Shown one piece after another: positions 27,139 to 37,183 of a DNA stretch of 64,000 nt; the stretch's first letter is position 1, and each line of letters opens with the position of its first letter. This stretch comes from Nesterenkonia halotolerans (GTDB lineage Bacteria > Actinomycetota > Actinomycetes > Actinomycetales > Micrococcaceae). The translations under genes and the position numbers were made by a program. Below the pieces are notes generated by a model. That model saw only the letters and a program-made list of their open reading frames with translations. It searched no databases and was not told the origin of the DNA. Where the stretch lies: positions 1,798,001 to 1,862,000 of the forward strand of contig NZ_JADBEE010000001.1 in assembly GCF_014874065.1 (NCBI RefSeq). Reading direction: 5' to 3'.

Positions 27139-28046
27139 CCTCGATACAGAACACCGCCCAAGCACTGCGCACAGTCGTAGGAATCCCGGTGGCCCCCTAC
27201 CGGCCCGACGGCGAACTCGACGAACACCAGATTCGAGTGCTGGCAGACCGACTGGTGACCTCTGGGGTGCGCGCTCTGACGGCCAACGGAAACACCGGCG
27301 AGTTCTACGCTCTCGCGCCCCGAGAGAGACGTGCCGCGGTCACCGGAGTGATCGAAGGCGTCGACTCCCGAGCCACAGTGATCGCCGGTGTCGGGCTCGA
27401 CCTGGCTACCGCAGTAGACGAGGCTCAGTTCGCTGTCGAGGAGGGCGCAGACGCGATCATGGTTCACCAACCAGTGCTGCCGTATATGTCCCCACAAGGG
27501 TGGGTCGACTATGTCGCAACCATTGCTCAGGCGGTCCCCGACCATGCGGTCGTACCCTACGTCAGCTCACCAGTGATCACCGGCGCAGCTATCAGCGAGC
27601 TCGCACAGCGATGCGTCAACGTAGTCGGCCTCAAGTACTCAGTGCCTGATCCAGTCGGGTTCGCCCGCACAGTCCAAGAGAGCCCGACGGAACTGCTGTG
27701 GATCGCGGGACTGGCAGAATCCTACGCGCCGTCAGCATGGCAATCCGGAGCCCAGGCCTTCACCTCCGGGCTCGTCAACGTCGATCCCCAGATTTCTCTG
27801 GACCTGCTCTCCGCGCTGCAGCGCCAGGACAGAGAAGGAACCCTCCGCCTCTGGCGTCAGATCCGCGAGTTCGAAGACCTGCGTGGACGCAACCGCGATG
27901 CCGACAATGTCTCAGTCGTCAAAGAAGCGATGCACCAGCGAGGGCTATGCGATCGTTCGGTACGACCACCTAGCGCCCCGCTGAATCCCGAAGGACAACA
28001 GGCCGTCCTGCGCATCCTCGCCGTGTGGGAGGAATCAAGAGCATGA
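27135..28046 (+). CDS. DapA-family dehydratase/aldolase (KdgD-like)
   Basis: 303 residues from ATG 27135, overlapping the MFS stop. Class I TIM-barrel with 'TANGNTGEFYAL' (the GxxGE pyruvate-binding loop, about 45), the Tyr in 'VVPYVSSPVI' (about 137) and the Schiff-base Lys in 'VVGLKYSVPDP' (about 165). With the flanking enolase-family dehydratase and semialdehyde dehydrogenase it should act on a 2-keto-3-deoxy sugar acid and give 2-oxoglutarate semialdehyde. Whether it decarboxylates (hexarate route) or not (pentonate route) cannot be told from sequence. Confidence 0.85.
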   Translation: MTSIQNTAQALRTVVGIPVAPYRPDGELDEHQIRVLADRLVTSGVRALTANGNTGEFYALAPRERRAAVTGVIEGVDSRATVIAGVGLDLATAVDEAQFAVEEGADAIMVHQPVLPYMSPQGWVDYVATIAQAVPDHAVVPYVSSPVITGAAISELAQRCVNVVGLKYSVPDPVGFARTVQESPTELLWIAGLAESYAPSAWQSGAQAFTSGLVNVDPQISLDLLSALQRQDREGTLRLWRQIREFEDLRGRNRDADNVSVVKEAMHQRGLCDRSVRPPSAPLNPEGQQAVLRILAVWEESRA

Positions 28047-29179
28047 AAATTGAACGCCTCGATACTTACCTCCAAAGAGTGGGCGATCGCCCACGAGTCT
28101 TGTTGAAAATAACCTCCGACACCGGAGTCACTGGGTGGGCCGAGTTCTACAACCACGGGCCAGACCTGGCATACCCCGTCATCATCGAATACTTGGCAAG
28201 CCAGATCACCGGTGCCGACCCGACCCGGGTGGCCTACATCAACCAGCGTCTGCACCAGTCAGCGCGGTTCCCCCAAGGCGCTCTGGGACTCGCCGTTATC
28301 GCAGCAATCGATCACGCACTCTGGGACCTTTCAGCAAAGGCTGCAGGAGTGCCCGTTTATCAACTTCTTGGCGGTCGAGTCAGAGACCGGGTGCGCGTGT
28401 ATACCGGCTTGTACGCCGCCCCCGACGTCGTCCAACTGCGTGACCAGACCGCCCATCTCCATGAGGAAACCGGTGTCGACGCTTTCAAGCTGAGCCCCTA
28501 CCGTCGTGACCTGCACAAGTCCCGATTCGGGCTCGTGACAGAGGAGCTCTCTCATTGGTTCGGTGCCATCAGAGAAAGCCACCCGGAAGAGTGGGAATTT
28601 GCCTTTGATGCTCACGCCTGCCTGTGGGAGCCACGTAAGGCGGTCCAAATGGGGCATGCCCTGGCCCCTTACGATCCCCTGTTCCTCGAAGAGCCGATCC
28701 GGCCAGAACACGTCCCTTCATGGGGGCGGATCCGCTCAGAGATGCCCGTACCTCTGGCGACCGGCGAATCCCTCTACTCACCACACGAGTTCCGCGCCCT
28801 CCTCGACGCTGGAGGGGCGGACATCATTCAACCCGACATCTGCGTCGTGGGTGGCCTCACCCAGATGCTCAAGATTGCCACACTGGCAGAAGTCCACAAC
28901 GTCCCGGTAGCACCACACAACCCGATGGGGCCGCTAGCGACGGCCGCGAACCTCCATTTTGCTGCCGCGACCTGGAACTTTTCCATCCTCGAATACAAAC
29001 CAGAAACGACCACATGGTGTCCCGACCCCTACCTCCCGGTCGACGGGCACCTCCAGCTACGTCCAGACCGTCCAGGCTGGGGCGTAGATATTGATGAAGA
29101 TGCACTTACTCAAGACGACTGGACCCATTGGGAACGCAAAGTCCCCACGACAAAGGACGGAGCGACTGCATGGATGTGA
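28043..29179 (+). CDS. Enolase-superfamily sugar-acid dehydratase (galactonate-dehydratase-like)
   Basis: 378 residues from ATG 28043 (ATGA overlap with the DapA gene). Mandelate racemase/muconate lactonizing fold. Capping-domain and barrel motifs include 'AIDHALWDLSAKAAGVPVYQ', metal ligands Asp ('FAFDAHACLW'), Glu ('LFLEEPIRP') and Glu ('ATGESLYS'), and the barrel His in 'APHNPMGPLATAA'. Asp-x-His on the second strand and the His-Asn-Pro motif are those of galactonate/mannonate-type dehydratases. It removes water from an aldonate to give a 2-keto-3-deoxy acid. Confidence 0.88.
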   Translation: MKIERLDTYLQRVGDRPRVLLKITSDTGVTGWAEFYNHGPDLAYPVIIEYLASQITGADPTRVAYINQRLHQSARFPQGALGLAVIAAIDHALWDLSAKAAGVPVYQLLGGRVRDRVRVYTGLYAAPDVVQLRDQTAHLHEETGVDAFKLSPYRRDLHKSRFGLVTEELSHWFGAIRESHPEEWEFAFDAHACLWEPRKAVQMGHALAPYDPLFLEEPIRPEHVPSWGRIRSEMPVPLATGESLYSPHEFRALLDAGGADIIQPDICVVGGLTQMLKIATLAEVHNVPVAPHNPMGPLATAANLHFAAATWNFSILEYKPETTTWCPDPYLPVDGHLQLRPDRPGWGVDIDEDALTQDDWTHWERKVPTTKDGATAWM

Positions 29180-30693
29180 CATCTCGCGCACAGTCCGACG
29201 ACATGGCACCACCCTCCCTTGAAATCCCCGATACCTCGAGCGATGAACTCAACGCCATCGTCTTCGCAGCGACAGCCGCGAGCCAAGATCCACAGTTGGG
29301 CGCACGAACCGATCGAGCATCAATGCTCTCCGCGCTAGCCGACACGCTCGAATCGCACGCGGACGAGCTTGTGGACCTGGCACAACAAGAAACACGGTTG
29401 CCCCGTACACGGCTGCACGGGGAGATCACGCGAACAGCATTCCAACTTCGAGAATTCTCAGCTGCGGTCCTAGAGGGTAGCTACCTAGAAGCGACTATCG
29501 ACTCTCCAGCACAAACCCCTATGGGGCCACGCCCCGACCTCCGCCGCATGCTCGTACCCCTAGGGGTCGTGGCGGTCTACAGCGCAAGTAACTTCCCGTT
29601 CGCCTTCTCCGTCCTCGGAGGCGACACTGCATCCGCGCTCGCTGCAGGGAATCCCGTCGTGGTCAAGGCTCACCCGGGCCATCCTCGGACCTCGCAGAAG
29701 GTGGTGGAGCTCGCCGCGGAGGTTCTTTCTCACCTGGGTTGGCATCCGGGAACGATTACTCTCGTCCATGGGTTTGACGCGGGGACCGCGCTTATTCAGC
29801 ACCCGAGTGTCCGAGCCGGTGCATTCACTGGCTCCGTGCACGGGGGGCAAGCGCTCGCCCGTGAGGCGGCACTTCGGGAGGAGCCCATCCCGTTCTATGG
29901 TGAACTCGGAAGCCTCAACCCAGTGTTCGCCACACAACAAGCAGTCACAGAGCGAGGATCTGAGTTCGGTCAAGGCGTGGCGGCATCAGTGCTGCAAAGC
30001 GGCGGGCAACTGTGCACCAAGCCAGGGCTCGTCCTGATCCCCACTGGGCAGGCTGGCGACACCATGATCGAGCACATCACTTCGGACATGAGCGAAGCAC
30101 AAGCTTTCCCGGCGCTGACCAGTGTTATGGCGTCAGGGTACGCCCGAGGGGCTACCTCCAGGTCTCAACAGGGCACGGTCCTCGCAGTCGGCAAGGACGC
30201 GTCCGAGGGGTCGAATCAGGCGACGGTGATTGAAGTCCACGCCGAAGACGCGCGAGAGGAACTTCTCGAAGAGTGCTTCGGCCCCCTGGTCGTCGTGGTC
30301 CGATACTCCAGCAACGATGAAGCGCTCTCCGTCGCGAATCGACTCAGAGGCTCACTAACTGCCACGTTGCTCACCGGAGCTACCGAAGACATATCCGCTT
30401 CCCCAATGTTCAGTGCCTTGAGCCGTCGTGCCGGGCGAGTACTCATCAACGATTACCCCACTGGCGTAGCGGTGTCTTGGGCCCAGCACCACGGTGGCCC
30501 GTGGCCCTCAACAAACTCTCTGCATTCGTCAGTGGGCATGACCGCCACACGTCGTTTTCTGAGGCCCATGGTGTGGCAAAACGCTCCACAACACGCGCTC
30601 CCCTCCGAGCTGCAGGATCACAGCGCCGACGTGCCCACACGGGTCAACGGCACGCTTACAGGCTCAGTGACTGAACCCAGCAGGCATCGATGA
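29170..30693 (+). CDS. 2-oxoglutarate-semialdehyde dehydrogenase (NADP-type aldehyde dehydrogenase)
   Basis: 507 residues from ATG 29170, overlapping the enolase gene by 10 bases with GGAG 8 bases upstream. Aldehyde-dehydrogenase features are 'VVAVYSASNFPFAFSVLGGD', the general base Glu in 'PFYGELGSLNP', the nucleophilic Cys in 'QSGGQLCTKPG' (about 284) and a Glu-rich 'EECFGPLVVVV'. The 'PFAFSVLGGD' form is typical of the KGSA dehydrogenase group. It would give 2-oxoglutarate as the end product of the module. Confidence 0.88.
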   Translation: MDVTSRAQSDDMAPPSLEIPDTSSDELNAIVFAATAASQDPQLGARTDRASMLSALADTLESHADELVDLAQQETRLPRTRLHGEITRTAFQLREFSAAVLEGSYLEATIDSPAQTPMGPRPDLRRMLVPLGVVAVYSASNFPFAFSVLGGDTASALAAGNPVVVKAHPGHPRTSQKVVELAAEVLSHLGWHPGTITLVHGFDAGTALIQHPSVRAGAFTGSVHGGQALAREAALREEPIPFYGELGSLNPVFATQQAVTERGSEFGQGVAASVLQSGGQLCTKPGLVLIPTGQAGDTMIEHITSDMSEAQAFPALTSVMASGYARGATSRSQQGTVLAVGKDASEGSNQATVIEVHAEDAREELLEECFGPLVVVVRYSSNDEALSVANRLRGSLTATLLTGATEDISASPMFSALSRRAGRVLINDYPTGVAVSWAQHHGGPWPSTNSLHSSVGMTATRRFLRPMVWQNAPQHALPSELQDHSADVPTRVNGTLTGSVTEPSRHR

Positions 30694-30738
30694 AACCCCA
30701 AATCCTTGGGGCGTCCATCAACGGAGAAATGTCTTGAT

Positions 30739-31002
30739 ATGACAGAATCTCCCAAGGAGTCACAGGGTGTCTCACTAAGCCCCACCTCCGATACGCCGGC
30801 CCACTACACGACCCACGAGAATGAAGAAACGCGGGATCATCATCGGGTTTCACGAGTAGGCAGACCGGCAAGTATTGGCGAACACGTAAGTCCCTTCACA
30901 TTTCGCATGGACGCGGCTCGCCGCGCGAAGCTCAACGAGACAGCCTCCGATCAAGGCATCACCGCCTCGGAAATCCTAAGGAGGCTGATTGATGATCTTT
31001 GA
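30739..31002 (+). CDS. Small ribbon-helix-helix-like protein
   Basis: 87 residues. Disordered N-terminal half, then 'FTFRMDAARRAKLNETASDQ' and 'GITASEILRRLIDDL', the strand-helix-helix pattern of MetJ/Arc-type DNA-binding proteins. Such proteins are common beside mobilisation and conjugation genes. This one lies just before the conjugation-ATPase pseudogene, so it may be a leftover of the same element. Confidence 0.55.
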   Translation: MTESPKESQGVSLSPTSDTPAHYTTHENEETRDHHRVSRVGRPASIGEHVSPFTFRMDAARRAKLNETASDQGITASEILRRLIDDL

Positions 31003-31440
31003 AATCATGGGGGAAACCAACTAGCAGCTATACCGGTCAACGTCTAAGGACACGGGTTCTCATCGCGAACGCGCTACGGGTTTATCTTGGATTCGGAAAG
31101 CCGGATGGGGCGGGATCTAAGCTGCGGGCATCCCGGCGACGCCTTCCTTTGGTTCCGCAAGTATGAAGTCCGATTGGGGTATCCCCCGCCTCGTGAGGTA
31201 ACTCTGCCAGATGGTGACGCAGAGCTCAGCGACCGCCTGAGTGGAACCATACGAGTCATCTGGGCGACCTGCTCGTGCATCTTCTGCGCATCCCCACGAG
31301 TGCTCAAACCAGGTGATGGCCAGCCGTCGCAAAGTCGCGCTGCGGGTCGTATGGATCGGCCGGAGCCCGGACTGGCGAAGGGAGGAGCGCAAGATACTTT
31401 CCGGGCCTAGAAACCGGCCCCGGTACATTCGGTCTGTAGG
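31003..31440. other. Unassigned stretch between RHH gene and ATPase pseudogene
   Basis: Open frames on both strands (for example 31117-31428 minus, 103 residues) carry no motif I recognise, and none has a good ribosome site. May be further decayed conjugation DNA. Confidence 0.35.
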
Positions 31441-32756
31441 TCACGTCGATTTGCCAACTACCCACGCATTGGCCTGCCGCGTCCGTTGGTGGCATTCCTG
31501 GATCCCTGTGTTACTGGAAAAATCTCCAAGTTCGATAACGTTTTCTTGGACTGGAGCCTTTGTGATCCACGCTTGGTCCGTATCCATGAATGCCACCTCC
31601 GCCGCAACTTGGAGCACCTTGTACGGGATACCAGGGCGCTTACCTGTCTTAAGGATGAACTTCCCCGTGTGGGGGCGTCGCTCGACCCCTGCTCCCCCAC
31701 CGGAATCATCCGTCCAGTCCGTGATCCAGGACTTCTCCGTGTCAGACACGGCGAACACGGTCTCGAGGTTCCCCATCTCATCGGGGGCGAGACCCCCGAG
31801 GAACACCATTTCGGAACGGTTCACGGACCCCCACGCCACATCGGTCAGCGTCTCGGAAGACAGCTTCAAATCATTCATGGTGTGGGTAATCAGGATCTGA
31901 TCGATGCCGCGACCACGGTTCAGTCGCGTCAGACAGTCCACGAAGTAGACCATCTGATCGGAGGCGCGCAGCACCTTCCACAGCTCATCCATCACCAGGA
32001 GGTAATGCTTTGGCGGTATCCCGAGATCCGTGGTCACGATCTTCTCGGTGGCCACGGTGACGGTGCCGAGGTTCCAGCACAGCGACTGCACCGCAGCCAT
32101 GAGAACGGTGTCGTTCTCGTTGACGCCGGAGAGGTCGAACACGACCGGCTTACCGGGGATGATGTGCGCCGAGGTCGGCCGAGAAGACAGGGGGCCGTAG
32201 AGCCCATTTGGGCCCATCGAGATCAGCGCATTCAAGAGGCCCCGCACGCGAGCGTCATAGGCGTTCTCGTCCTCGTGGGTCAGAGTCCGCAGCGTTGCCG
32301 GCCGGGACTGAATGAACTCGGTCAGATCCGGGATCAGCGCTGGGGTGGTCAGTTCTGGGTCTAGCGTGAGACAAGATCATGGTCTCGTGCGGTTCGAGGC
32401 TGCGCCGCGCGAACATGGCCACCAGCCCGCTCATCAACGAGAGCTGCCGCGTGCGCAGATCGTTGAGCCCTTCTTCCCGGGCGTTCTCGTTCTTCACGTC
32501 CGCCAGCGCGGCCGCGAAGGCTGACATATCCATAGGGTGATATGCGCCCGCCCCGGAGCGAACTCGATCACCTGGCCATTGGCAGCCCGAATGAGGTCCA
32601 CATAATCGGGCCGAGCGTCAGGGAGCGCCATGGGGATGATGCCCCAATCCAACAGGACCGCGACCATGCGCTTAATCAGCGAGGACTTCCCCAGGCCCGG
32701 TTGCCCGAGCGCGAACGCCGAAGGACTCATCATCAACACCCCTTCAGGTGTGTGGT
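31441..32756 (-). pseudogene. VirB4/TraC-like conjugation ATPase, largest fragment (copy 3)
   Basis: Three minus-strand frames together make one AAA-type type IV secretion ATPase. Walker A is in 'FALGQPGLGKSSLIKRM' (32.7 kb). Next comes 'MDMSAFAAALADVKNENARE' with 'QLSLMSGLVAMFARRSLEPH', then a long frame (31441-32247) with Walker B 'YLLVMDELWKVLR' and 'QILITHTMNDLKLSSE'. Frame breaks occur between GRAHI and MDMSAF, and after ILSHA, where bases present in copy 2 are deleted. The N-terminus is removed at the IS3 boundary near 32757. This protein normally powers DNA transfer at the membrane. Confidence 0.82.
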
Positions 32757-33715
32757 TTAGGAAAAGAAGTCTTGAATCTCGTCATTGAGCAGCATGTGAT
32801 CGGGCAGCACAACACCTAACGGCAAGCCAGCCTCGAACTCCGCCGGCGGTCTATCACCGAGGTATCCATGGAGCCGCTCGGTATTGTGCCAGTGGACCCA
32901 TCCCAGAGTCGCCAGCTCCACATCTTCGACCGTCTTCCATGGACCGCGCTGAGCGCGGACCGGTCCTCGGATGAGTTCGGCTTTGTAGTAGCCGTTGACG
33001 GTCTCGGCCAGAGCGTTGTCGTAGCTATCCCCGACAGTTCCGATTGATGGGGTGGCCCCGATCTCTGCCAGTCTCTCGCCGTAGCGAATGGACGTGAATT
33101 GAGATCCGGCATCGCTGTGGCACCGCAGTTGCTCATGCCGAGGGCCTCGGGACCATCGGGCCATCTCGATCGCGTCGAGCACTGTGTCGGTGCGCATCGT
33201 AGAAGCGACCCTCCACCCGACGATCATGCGGCTGAAGGCATCGATGATGAAGCAGACATAGGCGACACCGGCCCAGGTCGGCACGTAGGTCAGATCGGTG
33301 ACCCAGAGCCGATTCGGCGCGATCGCGGTGAACTCGCGATTGACCAGGTCTGGATGCCGCGGGACTTCCGGGTCACGTGTGGTGGTGCGGATCTTCTTGC
33401 GCCGGAGCACACCTTCGAGACCCGCGTGGCGCATCAGTCTGCCCGTCTGATCGCGGCCGATACTCAGGCCGACCCGGTTCGCTGCCTTCCAAAGCTTCCT
33501 GGCTCCATAGACCCCGTAATTTCTGGGCATGGAGTTTCACCAGCTGCGGGATCAGCTCAGCATCTCTGAGGCTCCGGGCCGAGGGGGCACGGTTCTTTGC
33601 GGCGTAGTAGGTGCTCGGAGCCACCTGCAACATCGTGCAGATGGGCTCGACTCCGAGTCGACGGCCGTCGATGACGTCGTCTTTTGTTGGCGTCGATGAA
33701 CGCGACTATCTCGGT
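32757..33715 (-). pseudogene. IS3 transposase OrfB, frameshifted
   Basis: The integrase core is present: first Asp in 'NRLWVTDLTYVPT', second Asp in 'RCHSDAGSQFTS', Glu in 'DNALAETVNGYYKAE'. The N-terminal part ('TMLQVAPSTYYAAKNRAPSA') is in another frame. It joins at a CCC run near 33530 where one C appears extra, since 'KLHA' should continue into 'RNYGVYGARK'. A second break sits at an AAAAG run near 33685 ('FIDANK' to 'DDVIDGRRLGVEP'). Two single-base insertions make it inactive, unless the first is a programmed shift. Confidence 0.75.
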
Positions 33716-34050
33716 GACTGGCGGTCGAGCTCCGCCCCGAAGAAAGTCGCGGCCCGTTTCAGGATCTCGTTGGCGCGCCGCAGTTCCCGGTTCTCTTGTT
33801 CCAGGGCTTTCTCCCTCGCGGACTGCTCGGTGCTCTGGCCCGGGGCGTGGCCTTCATCGATGTCTGCTTGGCGGACCCAGGACCGGACAGACTCGGGGCC
33901 ATAGCCGAGCTGAGTCGCGACTCTCTTCACGGTGCCGCGGTCAGTGCCCAGCTCCCGGCGCAGCTGGCGGACCATCCGCACCGCCGCGGCCTTCTCCTGC
34001 TCGGAGTAGCGGCGTGTGGTCGCGTTGCCCGGTTTAATCTCTTGTGGCAT
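33706..34050 (-). CDS. IS3 transposase OrfA
   Basis: 114 residues from ATG 34050. HTH region 'RRYSEQEKAAAVRMVRQLRR' and 'VATQLGYGPESVRSWVRQAD', then a leucine-zipper coil 'KALEQENRELRRANEILKRA' and 'ATFFGAELDR'. This is the standard IS3 OrfA. It overlaps orfB in the -1 frame, as expected for OrfAB fusion by frameshifting. Intact, but its partner is broken. Confidence 0.82.
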   Translation of the reverse strand: MPQEIKPGNATTRRYSEQEKAAAVRMVRQLRRELGTDRGTVKRVATQLGYGPESVRSWVRQADIDEGHAPGQSTEQSAREKALEQENRELRRANEILKRAATFFGAELDRQSPR

Positions 34051-34104
34051 GTCTCCATCATCCTTTCCAAACGATGGAGTCTCCAAGCATCCCAGGGCGG
34101 TTCA

Positions 34105-34495
34105 GCTGCTAGAAATGCAGACACCTGGGTCAACCACTCCCAAATCTCTATAACCCTGCCCACGGCACCACGCTACAAACCCTCAGACTTGAACACATCA
34201 GACCACGGGATGAGGGTCCCCAGTCTTGAACTAGCGACTTTTCACCGGCACGGCCAAAGCGAAACCTGGCAACCCACGCAAAATCGAGCGCCGCTAAGCT
34301 CCGAGACCACCCGTGAACCAAAGCCACACAGTGACTCAAAACACTAAGCTCTATGAAACCTGTTTTCGGCGTCGCTTCCTAGAGCGGAAACGGCTCCCTT
34401 GCTGGCCTCTACCCTGTTGAGGTGTAGGCCACCCTCATAGAGGGTTCACAGCCTCAGGCCACGGGTCATTCTTCGCCTCAATCCAAACTCTGCCC
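34105..34495. other. Intergenic between IS3 and ABC exporter
   Basis: About 390 bases with no credible gene. Near 34413-34429 there is an imperfect hairpin (GGCCTCTACC ... GGTGTAGGCC), possibly a terminator for the permease gene. Confidence 0.35.
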
Positions 34496-37183
34496 CTACT
34501 GCGCGGAGAGTCCAGATGCGGGAGGGGTCCGGGATAGGCTTCGCGCCGGAATCACCGACGCCAGAACTGCGGCCAGGATCGTGACACCCCAAATCATGCC
34601 CATACGCCCCCACGGGACACTCAGCGCTACCGAAACGTCATCACGTCCCACCAGTGAACTGACGCCACCCCAGGCAAAAAACGCTCCCAGAACACTACCC
34701 AGGCCAAGCGCGACCACGGCCATCAGGACCGCCTCCAGAGTCACCATTACCCCTACAGAGCCTCGGGTCATCCCCAGGGCACGCAAGAGGGCGGCCTCCC
34801 GTCGCCGTTCGAACACCGACAATGCCAGGGTGTTGCTCACCCCGACGACAGACACCAGCACCGAGGCGGCAAGTAAGACCAGCACGATCACCAGCACGGT
34901 ATCGATCACCTCGGTGTAACTGGCTCGGGCCATCGCCGCGTCCAAGAACACGTCGCCCCCTGAAGCTCCGACCTCATCTCCCAAGCGGGTCAGATCCCCC
35001 ATCGTTGCAGCCTCGGAAATCTGCATGACTGTCATCGCGTCAGTGTTCTCCAAGGACCACTGCTCAGCCTCCTCTATCAGAGCAGAAGGCACCACCACCG
35101 TGTCGGTTGGAACCCATGGGGTGGCAACCGCGGGAAGGGTCGTGGTCGCTTCAGAAGCGCGGCCGTCCCCGGCGTCAGCGGGGACTAGAGCCACCTCAAT
35201 GCGTCCTTGTTCGCGGTCGTCGAGAAGGTCCGGTGAGATCAAAGCCACCGGTCCCCCGCCTGTTTCGTCCAAGAACACGGAGTCTCGACGGGTGATGTCT
35301 TCGAAGGATGACTCGTCTGCAAGAACGACTCGCCCCTGGGTCGACCCCGTTTCCAGCGATTCACCCTCCAGTGTTGCCGGCGCACCGGGGAGACTCTGGT
35401 GACCGACCACGATCGGTGAATCCTTCAGCACCCGATCAATCTCCTCGGAGGAGTCACCGAGACTGGCGTCCACGGGGTTGCGTTCGGACAACTCCTGACC
35501 AAGTGAAAACTGCGCCGTCGTCGCACCCATGGTCATCGTGGAGACCAGAGTCACCCCGATTAGCAGCGCCGAAGCAGTCACCGCAGTCCGACCTGGCACG
35601 GCGCTAGCGTTTTGCGCCGCGAGCCGCCCAGGAACCCGAAGTCGAGGCCACATCGCGACTACCTGTCCCAGCCCTGAGACTGCGGCTGGCAACAGTCGTC
35701 GACCCAGGACAAGAACCCCGGTGAATCCCAGCAGCGCACCGGTTACGCCAAGCAGCGGTTCAGGCAGTGTCGCGGCGAGTAGCACCCCGCCCAGTCCACC
35801 GGCGGTGAACAGGATTCCGAGCACCGTGCGTCGCTTGTACGTGCGCTGGTCCTCGGGTGCGACCTCTGCCGGTCGCAGCGCCGCCATGGGCGAGGTACGA
35901 CCAGCGTGCAGTGCGGGCCGCACCGCTGCCAGTACCGTGACGCTGACTCCCAACGCGAGGCCAATGGCCACCGAGAGTGCGTTGAGCTGCGCAGACTCGA
36001 AGTTCTCCTGCCACAGTTGTTGAGCGGCCGTGGCGATCCCGATCGCAGCTGCCCAACCGAGGAACACCCCGACCATGCTGCCCAGAAGCCCCAGTAGGGC
36101 CCCTTCAGCGACGGTGGCACGGCGCAGCTGCCCTGGTGTGGCTCCGATCGCGCGCAGCAGAGCCATCGTGCGTGAGCGCGATGCGACCAGGACTTGGAAC
36201 GTATTGGAGATGACCAGGCTCGCGACGAACACCGCGATGGCCCCGAAGCCCAACCCGATACTGGCTACCGCGGTGGACTGACCGGTGAGATCGGTGATCC
36301 AGGCGTCGATGATCTGCTGATTGGTGTGAATCTCTACCCCGGCGACCACCAGACTCCCGTCGGTCTGGGTGAAGATCCCAGGTTCTGCATTCTCTGTCGA
36401 GGTGTCACCAGCCGGGAGTTCGCCACGTTCGACCATGGACGCGATGAGCGTTGCGATCTCTTGCTGGACCGTCTCCTGTGCCGCGGGGTCACCCTGCGCG
36501 CCTTTGGCGAGGGCGACACGTATCGACGACGGGCTCTGATCGGCATCCAAAGCCTGGAGACCGTCAGGCGTCAGGTAGCCACTGACGCTGCGATGGGATC
36601 CGGCTGCGAGTCCTGAGACCCTCAGCTCCGCAGAGCCCTGGTCAACGACATCAGTCTCATCGTTGAAACGCTCCGTGGTGACCGGCAAAGTGTCACCCAC
36701 TTCCAGAGCGTAGGACTCGGCGAAATCCTTCGCCAGCAGAATCTCGTCCTGGGACTCAGGCATCGACCCTTCGGCCAGATCGATCGTGGCTGTTGACGGA
36801 AGATCCCCCGCCAACAACACCAGGTTCGTGCCGGTCGCTGCACCCTCGAGGAAGACATAGCTCAGCGCTTCCGCCTCCGCGACGGCATCGAGTCCGTTGA
36901 TCGCCTCGGCGATTATCTGATCCGGCCGCTGACCCAAGGCGGCATCGGCACCTTGTTGGCCGCTTGCGGCTCGGTCACCCCAGGTGAGCGCGCCGGCGTT
37001 GATCACCAGGTCGGCGCCAGCGGCGTCGGCCTCAGCCTGGGTTTCCATCGTGCGGTTGAAGGACCCGAGCAGAATCACCGCGCTGACGACGAAGGCCACG
37101 GAGATCACCACGGCAATACCAGCGGCCCATAGGCGCTTCCCACCGGAACGTAGATTAGCCCGCAACACAGGAACCCGGCTCAT
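34496..37183 (-). CDS. FtsX/MacB-type ABC transporter permease
   Basis: 895 residues. One N-terminal helix ('LWAAGIAVVISVAFVVSAVI'), a large extracytoplasmic MacB-like domain, then two FtsX blocks, each with three to four helices ('AVFVASLVISNTFQVLVASR', 'RTMALLRAIGATPGQLRRAT', and later 'EAALLRALGMTRGSVGVMVT'). The duplicated FtsX core is the actinobacterial single-permease layout. The downstream partner of the ATPase gene, with which it overlaps by 4 bases. Probably exports lipids or peptides, or acts as a mechanotransmitter; substrate not deducible. Confidence 0.9.
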   Translation of the reverse strand: MSRVPVLRANLRSGGKRLWAAGIAVVISVAFVVSAVILLGSFNRTMETQAEADAAGADLVINAGALTWGDRAASGQQGADAALGQRPDQIIAEAINGLDAVAEAEALSYVFLEGAATGTNLVLLAGDLPSTATIDLAEGSMPESQDEILLAKDFAESYALEVGDTLPVTTERFNDETDVVDQGSAELRVSGLAAGSHRSVSGYLTPDGLQALDADQSPSSIRVALAKGAQGDPAAQETVQQEIATLIASMVERGELPAGDTSTENAEPGIFTQTDGSLVVAGVEIHTNQQIIDAWITDLTGQSTAVASIGLGFGAIAVFVASLVISNTFQVLVASRSRTMALLRAIGATPGQLRRATVAEGALLGLLGSMVGVFLGWAAAIGIATAAQQLWQENFESAQLNALSVAIGLALGVSVTVLAAVRPALHAGRTSPMAALRPAEVAPEDQRTYKRRTVLGILFTAGGLGGVLLAATLPEPLLGVTGALLGFTGVLVLGRRLLPAAVSGLGQVVAMWPRLRVPGRLAAQNASAVPGRTAVTASALLIGVTLVSTMTMGATTAQFSLGQELSERNPVDASLGDSSEEIDRVLKDSPIVVGHQSLPGAPATLEGESLETGSTQGRVVLADESSFEDITRRDSVFLDETGGGPVALISPDLLDDREQGRIEVALVPADAGDGRASEATTTLPAVATPWVPTDTVVVPSALIEEAEQWSLENTDAMTVMQISEAATMGDLTRLGDEVGASGGDVFLDAAMARASYTEVIDTVLVIVLVLLAASVLVSVVGVSNTLALSVFERRREAALLRALGMTRGSVGVMVTLEAVLMAVVALGLGSVLGAFFAWGGVSSLVGRDDVSVALSVPWGRMGMIWGVTILAAVLASVIPARSLSRTPPASGLSAQ

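Larger units (their letters stand above)
32757..34104 (-). mobile_element. Degenerate IS3-family insertion sequence
   Basis: Contains orfA and a broken orfB on the minus strand. The left terminal repeat is recognisable: reading down from 34104, TGAACCGCCCTGGGATGCTT. The expected complementary end (GGGCGGTTCA) is absent near 32757. Instead orfB runs directly into the ATPase pseudogene, so the right end has been lost. The last orfB residues ('LPDHMLLNDEIQDFFS') look unlike transposase, so the true junction may be nearer 32820. Confidence 0.8.
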
